A program made the translations under genes and the position numbers. Positions 36,573 to 50,000 of a stretch of 64,000 nucleotides of DNA are shown here, piece by piece (position 1 is the stretch's first letter; each line of letters begins with the position of its first letter). The stretch covers positions 2,131,190 to 2,195,189 of the forward strand of contig NC_031475.1 in the NCBI RefSeq assembly GCF_000006565.2, given 5' to 3'. Under the pieces are notes generated by a model. That model saw only the letters and a program-made list of their open reading frames with translations. It ran no database searches and was not told the DNA's origin. The stretch comes from Toxoplasma gondii ME49 (taxonomy: Eukaryota; Apicomplexa; Conoidasida; Eucoccidiorida; Sarcocystidae).

Positions 36573-38698
36573 TGAGTCAGAGGGGTGTCGAAGTTGGAAC
36601 GGCTTGCAAGGAGCGCAGATCAGCACTGCATGGTTACAAAAAAGGCCCGTTCCGGGGATTTCTCGCCGCTGCGATATACCCGGGAGGTTGCGTTTCCGCT
36701 GGCTCTGTGTGTTGACACTTACTTCAGAGATGTTCTGAGACAGAAGAAAAGTGAGAGGTACGCGATTCCGTCCTTAATGATTTGAATCCACCGTCGTGGA
36801 GGATATACGTTGCTCAACGAAGTGTGCCGGTGTTTGCGGGTGACAACACAATTCATAAAGAGCGCTGTAAAGGGAAAAAACGAGGCCAGTATCTCAGCCG
36901 GGGAGACTAAAGATGATACACCAGGAATGCCCTGGTAAGTGACACCGCAGAGAGGAAACACAAACTCGAACAGTACCACTATATCATTTCCACTGCTCGT
37001 AGGTTACCGATGGCGGTCGAGGCTTGCCCGAACAAAGAACGAGGTCAACTTTGCTTGGCACTGAAAAATAATCGCGTTGACGTCAAAAAGAAACGACAGA
37101 AGTCGTTGCACGAAGGCTTCGGATCGACAAGAATGATAACTCATGACGGAATAGCTCAATTTTGTTTAACAAGACCCAAAATGGTTGCTCTTTCCCTGTC
37201 GCATGCTGAGGAACCAACCCCGACGGTTGGCCGTCCGAGAAAAGAGTGCGCGGGGGGCGGTGTAAGCGGCGTGTCGGTAAGGACGCGTGTGTTCTCCTTT
37301 CTTCATTTCCTCTTCACTACATAGTCTGTCTGATTCGTTACAGCAAAATCGCCTGTGCGGAAGAGGAACACTGCATTCTGGAGACATGCAAGAGCACGGA
37401 AGGGCTCAAGCAATACCGCACGCTTTTGGGCGGCCGGCAAAGTGCCGTTTTTTAAGCATATCCACAATTTGGGTACGCAGAGAGACCATGAATACAAACG
37501 ACAATGGACGAGGCAGAAGCTTACGACAGATGCACTTGCCTCTTGCACGCAGAGACCCCCAGTCTGCCGTAGCACAAGACAGTCTCGCTGGTGACCAGCT
37601 CCAGCACTGAAAACCGCTCACACCAAGGAAGGGCGATCATCGAGACCCGCGCTCACCATGCAAGCGGACACAGCCTGTGCAACGGGACATCCGTGCCTGT
37701 ATCGTATTGTATGGGACAGCATCTCGAATTGTGGGACTTGCATCCTCTGCGCATCTCGTCGTGCTGTTCTAAAGTGGAAAAAGCGAGGCTGAAACAAAGA
37801 GCATTGATGGTTTCTTGATGTTTGTCTATATTCAACGAAGATTTGGGTAGACGAGTGTGTAGCGAACTGAAAACCCTTGCGTATTCGCTCGACCTCCAGC
37901 TCATTCTGCATCGCGGGGGTTTCCCGATACCGACCCACGCTGTGCAAGTCGGGATCTTGAATGCGACGGCATTTGTTGCAGCTCAGGGACGCTGAATGCA
38001 ACGTGAACAGCCGCCCTCGTTCGTCTGTTTCCTGGTCAACCCTTTATTTCCGCAAGAATTTCCGTCGTCACCCGACGGATTTGTTGCAGTTGCTCCTTTG
38101 TCCCGTCATTCTGCGTGTCACGAGGGGTTTCCGCGGCTCGAGAGAAAGAGGATGGGCTAGCTGGCGGTCAGAATCGATTGCCGAAGCGTGTGAGTCCGGT
38201 TTTAAGGAAAACCGAACTTTGCTTTTCACAACTCTATCGGGCACGCTAGTACATATATACTGCTGGTTTGTACATTGGGAAGCAATGCTCGTCGTAGGAT
38301 ATTGTGCTGGACGCAAGCTAAAAACCTCATTTCTCTGTCAATATCTGCGAGGCCCTTATCAGTTGCTCTGCCGCGTAGAGAACTCGTGTAACTGCCAAAA
38401 TACAATACAGCGCCTGCCTGTCCGCTGTCATGAAGTCGCTGACGCTTTAGGAAGCATTATGCCTGTGCACAGACCTCGTGTCCAGAACCGAAAAAAGGAG
38501 GCGTTGGAACTTCGCTGCGAGTGCTCAAATTCCAGTCTAGCCCTCATTTGTAGCACTGTTTGCCTGATGTCTGCAGTTCGCGACGTATTCTCCTGCTTTA
38601 AAGCGTCATTCGTTGCTAATTGAGGACTGGAGTCTTCCTCTTGTGTTTCGTGTGGACCGGAAGGAAATCGCATTAATCCGTTACCAATAGTGGACACG
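36573..38698. other. Divergent upstream region shared by the acetyltransferase and alveolin genes
   Basis: The two flanking genes are transcribed away from each other, so both promoters and 5' UTRs should lie here. A 220-codon plus-strand frame with an ATG at 37961 fills the part next to the alveolin gene. Its Cys- and Arg-rich sequence resembles no family I know, and it has no splice link to a neighbour. I did not annotate it as a gene. Confidence 0.5.
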
Positions 38699-41600
38699 AT
38701 GGAGCTCTGCGAGAGCCCCTGCTGCGAGCCTAGGGAACGTCTCCCAGCGATCCCGGTACTCCCACTCGCCACCGTTGGAGGGTTGCCGGCATCTCAAACC
38801 CTCATCGAAGAAAAAGTGACTTATACTACGAAGCCGATAGTCGCCGAACAAATAATTGAGGTACCACAAGTCGAGTACCGCGACCACTTAGTAGAGGAGC
38901 GACAAACGGTGTTTGTGGAGAAGGTTATTCATGTTCCTCGAACTGAGATTCAAGAGCGTATTGTGGAAGTTCCACGCCATGTAACTCGAGAAGTTGTTGT
39001 CGACGTACCACAAGTTCAAGTTGTCGAGAAGTTTGTGGAGATACCGACTCCAATATACCAGGTAAAAGGGAGTTTCGGTGACTGGGCGATGAGCGGGCCT
39101 TCAATTTCACGTTTATCTCTTTGTGGGTGGGATGCGGAAGGCCTCTGTCTGAATTTTAGATTAATAAAGCTGCCTATCGGGATCTACATGCAACACTGTC
39201 TAGCCACGCTGTGTATACAGGCCGTCTGGTCACGTTTTTTTTAGCACTGTCACCGGCTGCGGTCAGGAAAACGGGTGCTTGAATTTGCGTTCTATGCAAC
39301 CAAAGGCAGCAAAAACAGGAGAGGGATCTTTTGCAGGAGATAACGTTCCAGTTGTTGCTGTTGAAGATTTCCCTGATAGGGGAGCGTGAATGTCGGTGTT
39401 TATTGACGGCATGAAACTTCACCTCATTGGCCAGTGTTCGGCGATTAGTCATTCAGTTGTGCTTGCCGTAGGCATGGATTGATTTGCACCGCAGCAGGTG
39501 ATGTTTTTCAGGGAATCTGATGGTCACACCGTTTTTTCGTGACGAGCGGCCAGATGTCGCCACAAAAATGTTGTCGTGCCATTCGTCTGTCCGTTGCATT
39601 GGAAGTTCCTCTTACCACAATCTCAAGTCACAGCGGTTTATGTTTCGACGAGGCGTGTTTGTTTTTGGCACCATCTTGTGTGTCATGGTGCGCGGAGCTT
39701 CGGTGGTGGTTTAGGTTGTTATCTTTCAGACCGGGTTGGAAATGTCAACTGCAGCCTTTCTCGCCTTTCTCCTTTCGTTTTGTGAGGCCAAATATGTGGT
39801 TCTCGTCCTTGGCAGGTGGAGGTTGGTGTCTGAAGAATTCACTGCATTCCTTTCGAGCCATTCTCTGAGCAAGCCTTATCGCCATTTGATGCGTTGTGCC
39901 CCCTTGGTGTTTCTATGTCTATGTGCGCAGGAGAAAATCATTCCGGTGGCTCGCCCGGTGATTAAACAGAAGACCACGCATGTGCCAAAACCTGTGCTTC
40001 ATGAAAAGTTTGTTGAAGTTCCGCGTGTCTACTACAAACCCGTAACAGTCGAGAAAATTGTCGAGGTTCCGGAGTACCGTATCGAGTATAAGTACCGTGA
40101 TGTCCCGGTTCCTCAGAAAGTCTTTAGAGTTGTCCCGTTTGATCGTATCAGGTACGTACCACAGATTCGTTATGTGGACAAAATTGTCAAGAAACCAGAA
40201 ATCCGTACTAACTCTGTGCCCGTCTTTGAGTCAACACAGGGACGGTCCGTCAAAGTTGCTTCGCCGCGTCGTGTTCCTATTTCCGGTCCGGCCACACCTG
40301 TCCTCATGGAACGGGAACAGCGTGAAGTGGCTTACTGTGACTCTCTAATGGAAGGACTTTTTGGCTGTTTCATGCCAGCCACTCCCGTTGAGAAGCAGGC
40401 GTGTCGTGGCGTAAGCAGACGCCGCATGCGCTTGAGGTCCCCCAGGAGCCCTCCGATCAACATGGACGTCGTTGTTATGTCGAGGAGTCCAAGAAATAGA
40501 AGGAGCAGACGTGTCTTTGGTGACTGCTGCAGCTCGGATGTCGCGGAGGTGAGGGTAAGTGGAGGCAAAGACAAGATGCGTTTCTGGAAGGATCAGGAAA
40601 CGTAGGACACATCATAGCATCTGAAGCATCAGAAAGGACATCCCCCTATTATGGCGGCATTTTTCGTGGGTTATGACTGGTGTCACCCTGTAGCGTTACA
40701 GGGCCGGCAACAGAGCAGAGTGTCTGTGAATGGCATCTTGCTTCAGCTTCTGTGTGAGGTGATACGCGCGCATTTCAACGGAGTCGCTGCTTTTGTTGAG
40801 CTACCGTGATGACTGTGACTATTTTGTGTGTACAGACGCCTCGACTAATGCACTTACCTGCGCCAACTCCGGTCGCTGGACTCGCTGTCTCATCAGTTCA
40901 ACACCCATCCCTAAAACGGCCTCAGCCTGTACCATATCCACTTCCCTCTCCGCCATCGCTGCCGACAATGGTGTCTCCCTGTCCCCCTCCAGAGGCGATG
41001 ATTGAGACAAAGCTCGGTGCTATGACATTCCGTCAGTTTGAGAAACTGAATAATGAAGATATTCTGGGGAAACACTTACGCCCATACGACATCCCTACAT
41101 CAAATGGGCAAGTTGATTCCTGTGACACTTCAAAGTGTTCCACACTGCCTCGCCCAGAAGAGACAACAATCACATCCAACCACCGACAGATCCATCCAGG
41201 ACAGCTGTTTGGTGAAGGTGCGCTTTCCTCCTCTGCTGTGAGCCCTCGAGGCGGCACAAGAAGTTCAGATATATCTGAAGTGCTACAGAGACAGCGTGAA
41301 GAGCTGAAGCTTCGGATCGAGCACGAACGGATTCACGCTGAACGTCTCCGTTTAGCGTGTTTAGCTGAAGAAAAGCGCATGCAGCTGCTCGAACTCGAGG
41401 AACAACAGAGGCAGGTGCGGCTGCAGGCGCACAAGCAGCAGACTGAGTATGAAGCTCAGCAGCAGCTTTTTGCGAGAGAACAGGAACATCTCCAGAAGGA
41501 GGTGAGACGAATGGAAATAAAGGCTGCAGAACGACGAGTTGCAGACACGGGTTTTGTGCGCGGGTTCCACATAGATCAGGTATGTTTCTGTTGTTTGCTT

Positions 41601-42436
41601 GGATATTTCTATTTTGCCTTCTTTTTCTTTCAAGATTCACAACAACCAGTTTCAGCAGATGATATTTCGGTGCTATCAATGAGGGAAATGTGTACAACAT
41701 CGTGTGTTCGAATCGCGACAGTTTTGCTGCGCGTCTCTTCTGCTCACACAGGCCCTTGCCGGTGATGTTATGATCCAGACGCGGTATGGCCCTATGAAAT
41801 TCCAGGAGTTTGAAAAACTGAACAACGAAGACTTTATGAAAAGGTGAGGTTTTTCGAGGTATTGTCTATACTCCTGTAAACCTACGGGCCTCTTTTTCTA
41901 TCGGACAACTAATTTCGTTCAAATGCTGCGGCGTCTCTGATCTGGTCTAGATTGTGAAACTGTGCGTCGGTGTGTGCAGCCCTCGAGGACTTCAAATCAG
42001 CACTTGTAACACAATGGCGTATTCTCCTAGTTTAGCAACTCCACGCACGCAAGCTGGTGAAACCGACTACCGCACACACACGTCGGTGGCGTACGTTGGA
42101 GGGACTGCTTCGGTCCCACAACAGGTCCCGATATATCAGGAGGCACCCGTGATACTGTCTCCCCGAGTAGTGGTGCCGAACAGAGGGCCTGTGTATCTGC
42201 AGGAACATCAGCCGATGTATCTTCCCAGAACTTTTCAATGTAGCCATCATGGTGACTGTCCCGTTGGTGGCTTGCACCCTACCGTCGGTGAGTCACACGA
42301 CGAGGACCTTCTGGATGAGCGTTACACGATTCAACTTCAACAGCTAACAAAGATAGCTTTTCGCAACGCGTATCAAGCAGGTCTGAATGTGTACGAAGGA
42401 GTCCGCAGTCTCGTGAATTGGGGGAAATCAGGTTGA
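38699..42436 (+). CDS. Alveolin-domain inner membrane complex protein
   Basis: Alveolins build the filamentous subpellicular network under the alveolar sacs of apicomplexans. Exons 38699-39061, 39931-40554, 40836-41579, 41752-41843 and 41980-42436 are in phase and total 2,280 nt, or 759 residues. The Val/Pro/Lys/Glu repeat domain spans residues about 33-225 across exons 1 and 2, with many units such as EKVIHVPRTEIQERIVEVP and EKFVEVPRVYYKPVTVEKIV. An N-terminal Cys group (Cys4, Cys8, Cys9) could be palmitoylated. Arg/Ser-rich and Pro-rich linkers follow. A 25-residue motif occurs at 384-408 and again at 584-608, with a Gln/Glu/Arg-rich coiled coil of about 100 residues between. ATG 38699 is preferred over the GTG at 38690. 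Which IMC/alveolin paralogue this is cannot be settled by eye. Confidence 0.93.
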
Positions 42437-44348
42437 TGCAGGCGAGTATGTTCAAATACAGATGCCGTATGTGTAGTTTGTTGAAAATTGACTTATTTTG
42501 CCATGACGATTGTTATCGTCGGATTCGTTGAGGGCGACCACCTCTGTGCTGCCGACGCATGGGCAGAAGCACTCTGGAGCAGATGTATTATTTGTACTTG
42601 CGCATGAGGATTGGGCAAATGCGTCCAAGTTGTAGGTGCCTGAGGACACCTTGGGTCACCGTCGCAAGGCTTAATATAGCGGCGGATCCGGCAGTGGTAG
42701 AGTAACCGAAGAAAGTGGCCGAGCACATCCACATTTTTCGATGCAGTGGTAAGCGCATGTTCGCCGATGCTTGATTCCGTCTTGCATGGAAGATGGTATT
42801 CTGGTCAGCGAATTGTGTGAGTGCTTGTCATAACCTGTTCAAGGAAACAAATGCGAGGCGAGTGTCTTGTGTTCACTTACTTCTGTCAAATATGAACCTT
42901 TCTTGGTGTTCGTACACTGCATCATGATAGGTTGTAACACCTGTTGACTGCATGGCCGACACAGGATATATTGAGAACCCAGCTTGGGATACATTTTTTG
43001 TTTGTGATGTGTAGAAGGAACGCTCCGGCGTGTTATTTCTATGCCCTGGAACAGCTGCTCAGCAACTGTCTTGCCTCCGTACGGTGATTGATATTTATTG
43101 TGGAAATTGAATGAGTTGAGGGTTCCTCAAAGGGCGACGCGGGTGTTAGTGGCCGAATTTATCCCGCCTCTCACACACGATTTTCATTAGCTGTGGTTTC
43201 ATGAACAAAACTTATGCAGCCGAACTGTTTCTTCGGTGCAGAAAAGAATTCTGTTTACTTACGTGCCGAAAGGTGCGACAGCTCGAATCTTCCGCACCAG
43301 ACGGTTTTTGATTTGTCAGACTACATGGGAGGTTACGACGGAGCGATATGCCCTTTTCTCTCGTCTGTCTGGCCGCATAGGGCCTTAAACCACTTGGCAG
43401 TCCAGGAGGTGCCTCATTCGTCTGGCATGCCACCACGTACGGTGGTGGCCCAGCAGTATTTCCATTCTCATTACCTTCTCAACTTTTGTGAGGAACATGT
43501 GTCTGACGGAACCTTTTCTGGCGACGAATGATACTGCAGTTCGACCGTCGGCTGTGACCACAAGCGGATGCCAACCGAAATGTATTTGCGGCGAGGCAAC
43601 TTGAAGGATCCAGTCCAGAAATTGAAACAAGATTCGATCTTGGTACGCGAAACTACGCAAAGGCAAACGGTTGTCCAGGCAGCGTTTTCCCATTCCAAGC
43701 TTATAAAAACTGTCAAGGCCGATAGGCAATTAATGAATACCAATCGATGGTGCCTAATAGGGTATGTAGGATTCCCTCAGTTATAGAATATCAATGCGAT
43801 TCATGACACACAATAGACGTTTTCTTTTTCGACTGAATAGCCGAATGGCGGAAGGTCATGCAGAAGAGTTCTGAGGTAGTCTGTGAGCCTCACCAGGGAC
43901 ATTCGTGTAGCTTTCGATTGGTGAACGAGGCAGCTAGCGACGTTCAACCTGTCGCTTAGTCCGTTGTGACATACTTACAGCACGTATGCAACTCAGCTGA
44001 CAGTCATATGAGTGTGTATTAGTTTGACTGTGTGAAAAATCCTCCACGTAAAACGAGCATGTAACGTGTGAGGCTTGAAGCAGCAGGAGCACGCTTATGG
44101 TGCGTATGCGTCAATTGCGATGATTCACCTGAACCGCACCGTTTGCAGCTCACGATAGCAGTCTTTTTTTTGCAAGGATAAAACCCGTGGCATGCCTTGG
44201 ATTCGCTTCTACCAGACAGTTAAATCTAAAGAAAATCCGCTTGCTAGATATACTAATTCCTCTTGACGCTGTCAACTTTCTACGAAGATCTTGAAGGATG
44301 GCTGAAGGAGGAGGAAAAAGAGAAGCTGTATAAATAAATTATCGCCAG
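42437..44348. other. Intergenic region after the alveolin gene
   Basis: This should contain the alveolin 3' UTR and the start of the Sel1-repeat gene. A 105-codon frame with ATG at 43214 and a minus frame of similar size overlap it; neither has distinctive composition. Just before 44349 a short run reads LEGWLKEEEKEKL in one frame and ends at a stop, and I could not join it to the next open segment. Confidence 0.4.
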
Positions 44349-46485
44349 AGGTCAAGCGGCTTTGGCTGAATGTTGTCAGTGTTGCTGAAGAGGCGTGGTA
44401 TGCCGATAATGGCTCTACCGTGGCTTATCAGTCCAGACAAGTGTTCTTTCAAGCTGAACTCCTTGTCATGCAATATTGGTCGTGGGTGTCACGCAGCGCT
44501 GCTGTCGTGCCGGATGTAGCGGTTGCCCTATTTCAGGTAACGAGCAGAAGACCCATTCCCCTCCAGCATTTTGGCGAGCTTTGGATTTTCATTCCCATTT
44601 GTCTCTACACTAGATTTAAACGGGATACAGCAGCACGGCATACAAGTTGTTATCTAGCAGCGCCGTTTCTGTGAAACCGGAGGAGCGGTTCTTATTTGTG
44701 GAGTTATTTGTGGAGAGGGACAACTTCAGCAGAAGCGGCGCTTTGCTGCCGGAGAAAAGGTGTGGACGCAGGAAATACTCGATCTCTACTGAAGTTTGGG
44801 ACTCGGTCTACGCGGTGTTCACGTCTTTTTCGTGCGAAAAAGTATTTTTAATGAAGATGTGATTTCGCCGAATTGATGGGCTCGTTGTCGCATGCCCGAC
44901 CAGCCCCAGAGATCCATGTGTTTACATCGCGTAAACTCCCCGATTATATCGGTGACGCTCATGGACGCTTCTCATGGGTGAGCAAATTCTCGATGGTCGC
45001 AAGCTGTTTATCTGCTGAAAATTGCCTTTCTTCTTCCGAAGGCTCCACATGGGCAACGGCTCCCGTGATTGATACGGTCGAAGGCACACGCAGTTACGAG
45101 CGGATGCACTTCTGTCAGGACAACCTGGCAGTGCTGGAGCTTCCCTATGATTTGCAGTCAGGCCGTAGCAAACTACGACTCAACAAAGTGTGAACCCAAT
45201 CAAACATTCTGATGGCCATCTAAATAAAATGTTGTTCGATTGCAATCGTCCGAATCTTTCGCGTGTTTATGGTGACGCTTGAGAGAACAGGCGTATGTAC
45301 GGTTCATCAATTAAGAATGTTGTACATGCGTAGCGATGGCGTCAAACGCTGCTTCTTCTAGCAGATCGTCACACTGTTGCGAAACTCTGTATCGTCAGCA
45401 GATGCTGTTGGAGGTTTCGTCTCCGCATAGATCTGAAAACTAGTATGCAACATTAGGAAGCATATGGTCATCACATACAGGATAGGAAACAACGCAAAAG
45501 TCGCCATTCTACCTGCATTGCCGAACGTGGCATAACGTTCGTGAGTTTGCGGTGTAAACTACCGTCCGAGTGTTTTGTGTCATGCCTAAGAAGGAAAACT
45601 CAGAGCATGTGAGCATATTCTCGCTTGCTTGCACTCTACTTACTGGATCCGAACGTTTTTGAAACGCTGTTTTTTCTATAGAACCTGCTTCAAAGAGGAA
45701 AGGGGGTGTCCACCAGTCAGTGGCAATGTCTTCTCAGTTCGGTTTTGGGGGGCCACTGTTCCGTCTGAAGCAGGCTCTCGTCATTTTTCAGGCATTTGTT
45801 GACGGCAGCAGTTTGCGACAGCGATCGAAGGCAACTTTAAAAGAGGAATGCGTTTCTTTGCAAAGAGTGAGTGACACGTCAAGTGAACGCGCAAGAGGGT
45901 TTCAGATGTTGAGTGTTACCCGCATTCCTTATCCATGGGACGACTACGGCCGCACCTCCCGGCGCACCCTGGGAGAGCCACTCCGGCCTGGCTTCCTACG
46001 TAACTGAAGTGCTGCATCTGCGGACGTAACCACTTGCGTAAGAGACTGACTATTTATATCTCTGTTTTTATCACAGAGGACGGCGTCGGCACCGTATAAG
46101 ACTCCTTTGCCACCATCTGTCACGCGACCTTGCTGTCCTCCATTTGTGCTTACGAAAGACGGTGCAACATTTTTTCTCACTCTCCCACTACGGCGCGACT
46201 CTTGGGGCAATGCAAGTTAAACAGTCCATGTTTACTCCAGTATGGGATAGTGGCTTCAGTATATACGTCCTCAAAGTTCTCTCTGGTGCAACTGTGCGCT
46301 GTAGATATTAGAGGGGTGCTTGCAAGCTCGCGTGCCTCAAGATGCGGACCTCAATTCCGCTGCAGAGCAGGTCGTGGTGCACCTGGCCGAGGTCATGGAG
46401 ACGATCAAGCAAATCACGCAGCAAGCGAAAAAGGAGTCAAGGTGGTGCTCCGCTGTTAGAGGCTTGGAAGAGCGAATGAGGCAAG
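44349..46485 (+). CDS. Probable 5' exons of the Sel1-repeat gene (helical or coiled-coil)
   Basis: Three open segments have coding-like sequence and usable splice sites. Exon 44349-44536 encodes RLWLNVVSVAEEAWYADNG and more, ending on a donor at 44537 in phase with exon 45792-45866. That second exon has a pyrimidine-rich acceptor and encodes RQRSKATLKEECVSLQR. A third segment near 46322-46440 encodes VVVHLAEVMETIKQITQQAK, clearly helical. The junction into the third segment and onward to 47013 does not resolve without a missing exon. They may belong to the Sel1 gene or to a separate coiled-coil gene; no start codon was identified. Confidence 0.4.
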
Positions 46486-47012
46486 CTTGTGGTAGACGCC
46501 TTTGAAGCACCATACTATTACGTTATCACACATTGCGGTCAGGTGCAGGTCGTTCATCATCTCGAACCAGGTTTGCATCGGTGTACAAGGCATCTGTGCC
46601 TCCTGACGTTGAGGTGGGCAAGTGTGGATCAGGTCTATTTCAGTGCAGCACCTATCGCCGTTGCTGGTCCATGGCTTTGGTGTACCGCTGATATCAGTAG
46701 AGGATGCTCATGAGTCACAGTTTCAAGAGTAGTTTTAGTGTACAAAAATCAGAAGTGATTATGGTCCAAATGCCGGCAGAGCTATCTGTTCCGACCCCGC
46801 AGTGGCAGAATGACAATAATGCTACCGAATCGACCGGTCGCAACACCGTGCGGCAGACGTTTTCATTAAGAGGCGCAATCAGCCACGCCTTCACTGTGAG
46901 ATTCGTTGCGCGATGCAGAGCCCGAAGAAGATTGAAGTGTTTGCCATTGGCATTGTGTCGCGTCCTGTTCAAGTTCACTGGAGTCTTAATTGGCACTCTT
47001 ACTGCTGTCCAG

Positions 47013-50000
47013 CAACAAAATACGCTTGACATGGCCGCAGCAAGACTTGAGTGTGCGAAGCTCCGCCGGGAACTGTCCAAGTATGCACGTTCAACACGTG
47101 TTGCAATGTCCAGAGCGCACTTTTTGAAATGATGTGTCTCCACAAAGCCATGAAATCTCAGACGGCAGCGAATAGAATCAGGATTCCCCCCTTCTCCCCC
47201 CAATAACTTATCTCACACACTCTGCATTATCATTCTCCCGGTATCGGCGAATCCACTTTTGGTTGCACATGTCTCGACTCTTAAGTGTGTGAAACGAATC
47301 TCATAAATCTATACGTTTTCTAATATGAGAGGATGATAGTGCAACAACAAAAAAAGTGCCGTACACATTCCAAATATTTTATCCGCGTTGGTTCATCCAT
47401 ATACTCGTCTACACATAGTCGTCTACCGCTGCAGCGTGAGAGAGCCGAGGTAAGGAAAACGAGCCATGGGTTCTCTAAGCTGTTTATGTAAAGCACAGTG
47501 CCGCGATATTCATAGAGAGGGTAGAAGTTGTGTTCCATTGTCTTCTAACTTTGTCGTCATCGGGAGAAACGCTAGGGCTGAAAAGAGCGTGGCATAGTCC
47601 ACGACACTGTGTAACGACGTCTCCGAAATCTGTAGTTGTCTTCGACACTGTAGTGTGCTGTGAAACAAACACGTTCACGAAATATGAGTGTGCCTCATTT
47701 GCTGTTCTCAAGAGATGACGACTTGGAGAAAAAAGAATGTGCATCACGGTTGTGCATTGAGGGACACAAGAACCGGTTCGGCTATGGCGTTCCTACCAAC
47801 TTGTTGAGGGCATTCCAACTCTACACAGAAGCGGGCAGATTGGGGGACCTGGATGCCCTGACGTGTGCAGGTAATGATTGCTGGACTGGACTCACAGATT
47901 GCACGTATGTTCACGCCAGTGGAACTTGCGCTTAGAAAAAGTGCGATGTTTTGAGTGCACTCTTAGTGACTCATGCGGAAGGTAGCATACGAATGTCTTG
48001 CGGTGCTGTTTCATGCACCTTATCTCCGCTCTGTAAGCAGCGTGTTTCGGCTTACTAGAGGTTTTACCGGGGTGCAACAGAGTGATTGTCTGATATTCTT
48101 TAGAAATAGATGCAAAAGACAGTTTCAGTCTGTGGAACAGTGCCACTGTCAGTACGCGGTCAACGTGCTTACAGGAATCCTGCTGGAGGAGGGACTGGTT
48201 GATCCAGGCACTGACTACGACGATCTGGTGAGCGACCTGGCTTTGGCAGGGTCTGTAAGCCCAGCGGAGCGGAACTCTCAGGACCGCACTTCGTCAGATC
48301 GAATAATTACCGTCCCCCTCAGCTTGGGAACCTGTACGGAAAGTGGTTCTCTCCATTGCACACCATCAGTGGAAAGCCAGCGACGGAATAACCCACCCAG
48401 GACCTCCTTTTATTCTGCACCAGCAAGCAGATCGTCATCACTAAAAAGGGCGTCGATGGTGGCTTCAAGCACGAACGACAGTGAGACTCCAGTGGCTGAA
48501 CTGTGCGACCCACGATTAGCAGGAGGGTGCAGCACAAATCTGTCAAAAGGTTGGTATTGACAGCAGGAACAAGTGAAAGGACTCAACGTTCTCCTCAGAG
48601 CAGGGGTACAAGTGTTAGATGGGACTACACTCGGCAGAAAATGGAGACCGTATTTACCAGTTTCGAGCACCGAATTGGCGCGTAGGCCTCTGCTTGAGTA
48701 CACACCGTTCTAGGGTTGATCTGGCATTTAGAGCTCTTTGTGCCTGAGACGATAGCACCAGCGGATACTCCATAACCGCTAGCCAAGAGAGGGTGTGTCC
48801 GAAAAAGATCCTGCGATGCAAAAGCCACGCTTCTCATCGTGCCAACAAATTACGGGGGATCTACGGCCCACCAAACGGAAATCTTTTGCCGTAGCCCTGC
48901 CCTGAATGCCAGTTTCACTGCATTGGGTGTGATAGACACGAGGCGTTCCGATACATCGGAGACTACAATGTGTCTCCGTGGAGGTTTGACTTAAAATTCG
49001 GACGGCGATTGGCATCGCTTCTTTGACTTGTGGAGAAAGGCTGTTTACTCACCAGTGTGTGACTTCCGTATGTTGACCTGCGAGGTCTGTTTAATCCGAG
49101 AGAAACACCCCAACATCGCTTGGCTACTGTAGTAGTATGTGTTACCAAAAAGCGGATAGGCATGCAATTGAGACATGCTCCCTGATGTGGGGTGGTTTCA
49201 TAAAGGGTTGAAGGCAGCCCGTCGCTACTATGAAGTAGCTGCAAGACAAGGCCATGCTGACGCACTCTTTCGCCTTGGTAAAATGACGGAGGTAAGCAGT
49301 TTTTGCGGCGCAAACACGTTGTTTTTGAGGAGTGAGCAGTTGCATGCGGCGACTACGAAGTATAATGGAAAGGCGTGGCACTTTGCAACGCTATGCTTGT
49401 CCGAACCAACCGTATATGTGCGTGTACGGCTGACTAGCTGACAAGGGCGTTCGAAAAGATGAAGCCCGTGGTTCTACTATCTCACGATGCCTCTCGACTT
49501 CTCATCTGCCACACCCACAATCAGAGACCAGTAGGTCGTCAATCTCGGGCTGAGCGTAGTACGCTTTGCAGCTGACTTGTGTTCCGTATCACAGGACCGT
49601 TTTGTTAAATTGCAAGTTGTGGTTTTGCTGGACAGCGCAAGCAAACATTAATTATGCTGTCTGTCTGGTGCAACAGGGAGGTCAGGGCGCAATTCCTGCT
49701 GATCCAGTACATGCTGGGAAATTATACGCCGAGGTACGAGCTTAAGTGGAGGACAGGAAACCAACAAGGGTAAAGTTATTTCTGGCTTATGACAACGGTT
49801 TTTCTCGGTCACGCAACGGTTCTTCTGACGCGCTACGAGCGTTGTGAGGCCTACTCAACTGAAGAGGTTAACAAACTCTCCCTCTCTGTCTAGGACGTAT
49901 CACAGCGAATTCAAGAGAATAGGGAAAAGCTTTTGACGAGTAATGACAACTGCTAGCTGTATCCATTTGTGTCTTTTAGGCGGCCAAACTGGGACACGCC

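Noticed and set aside
37961..38623. 220-codon plus frame just upstream of the alveolin
   Set aside because: The ATG and length are suggestive, but the composition is not coding-like for this genome, no family fits, and it lies where the alveolin 5' UTR and promoter are expected.
41700..41730. GTTCGAATC resembling a tRNA T-loop
   Set aside because: No matching acceptor, D- or anticodon-arm sequence upstream, and it lies in an alveolin intron.
43214..43531. 105-codon plus frame
   Set aside because: Chance-length frame without domains; a minus-strand frame of similar size overlaps it and neither connects to an exon.
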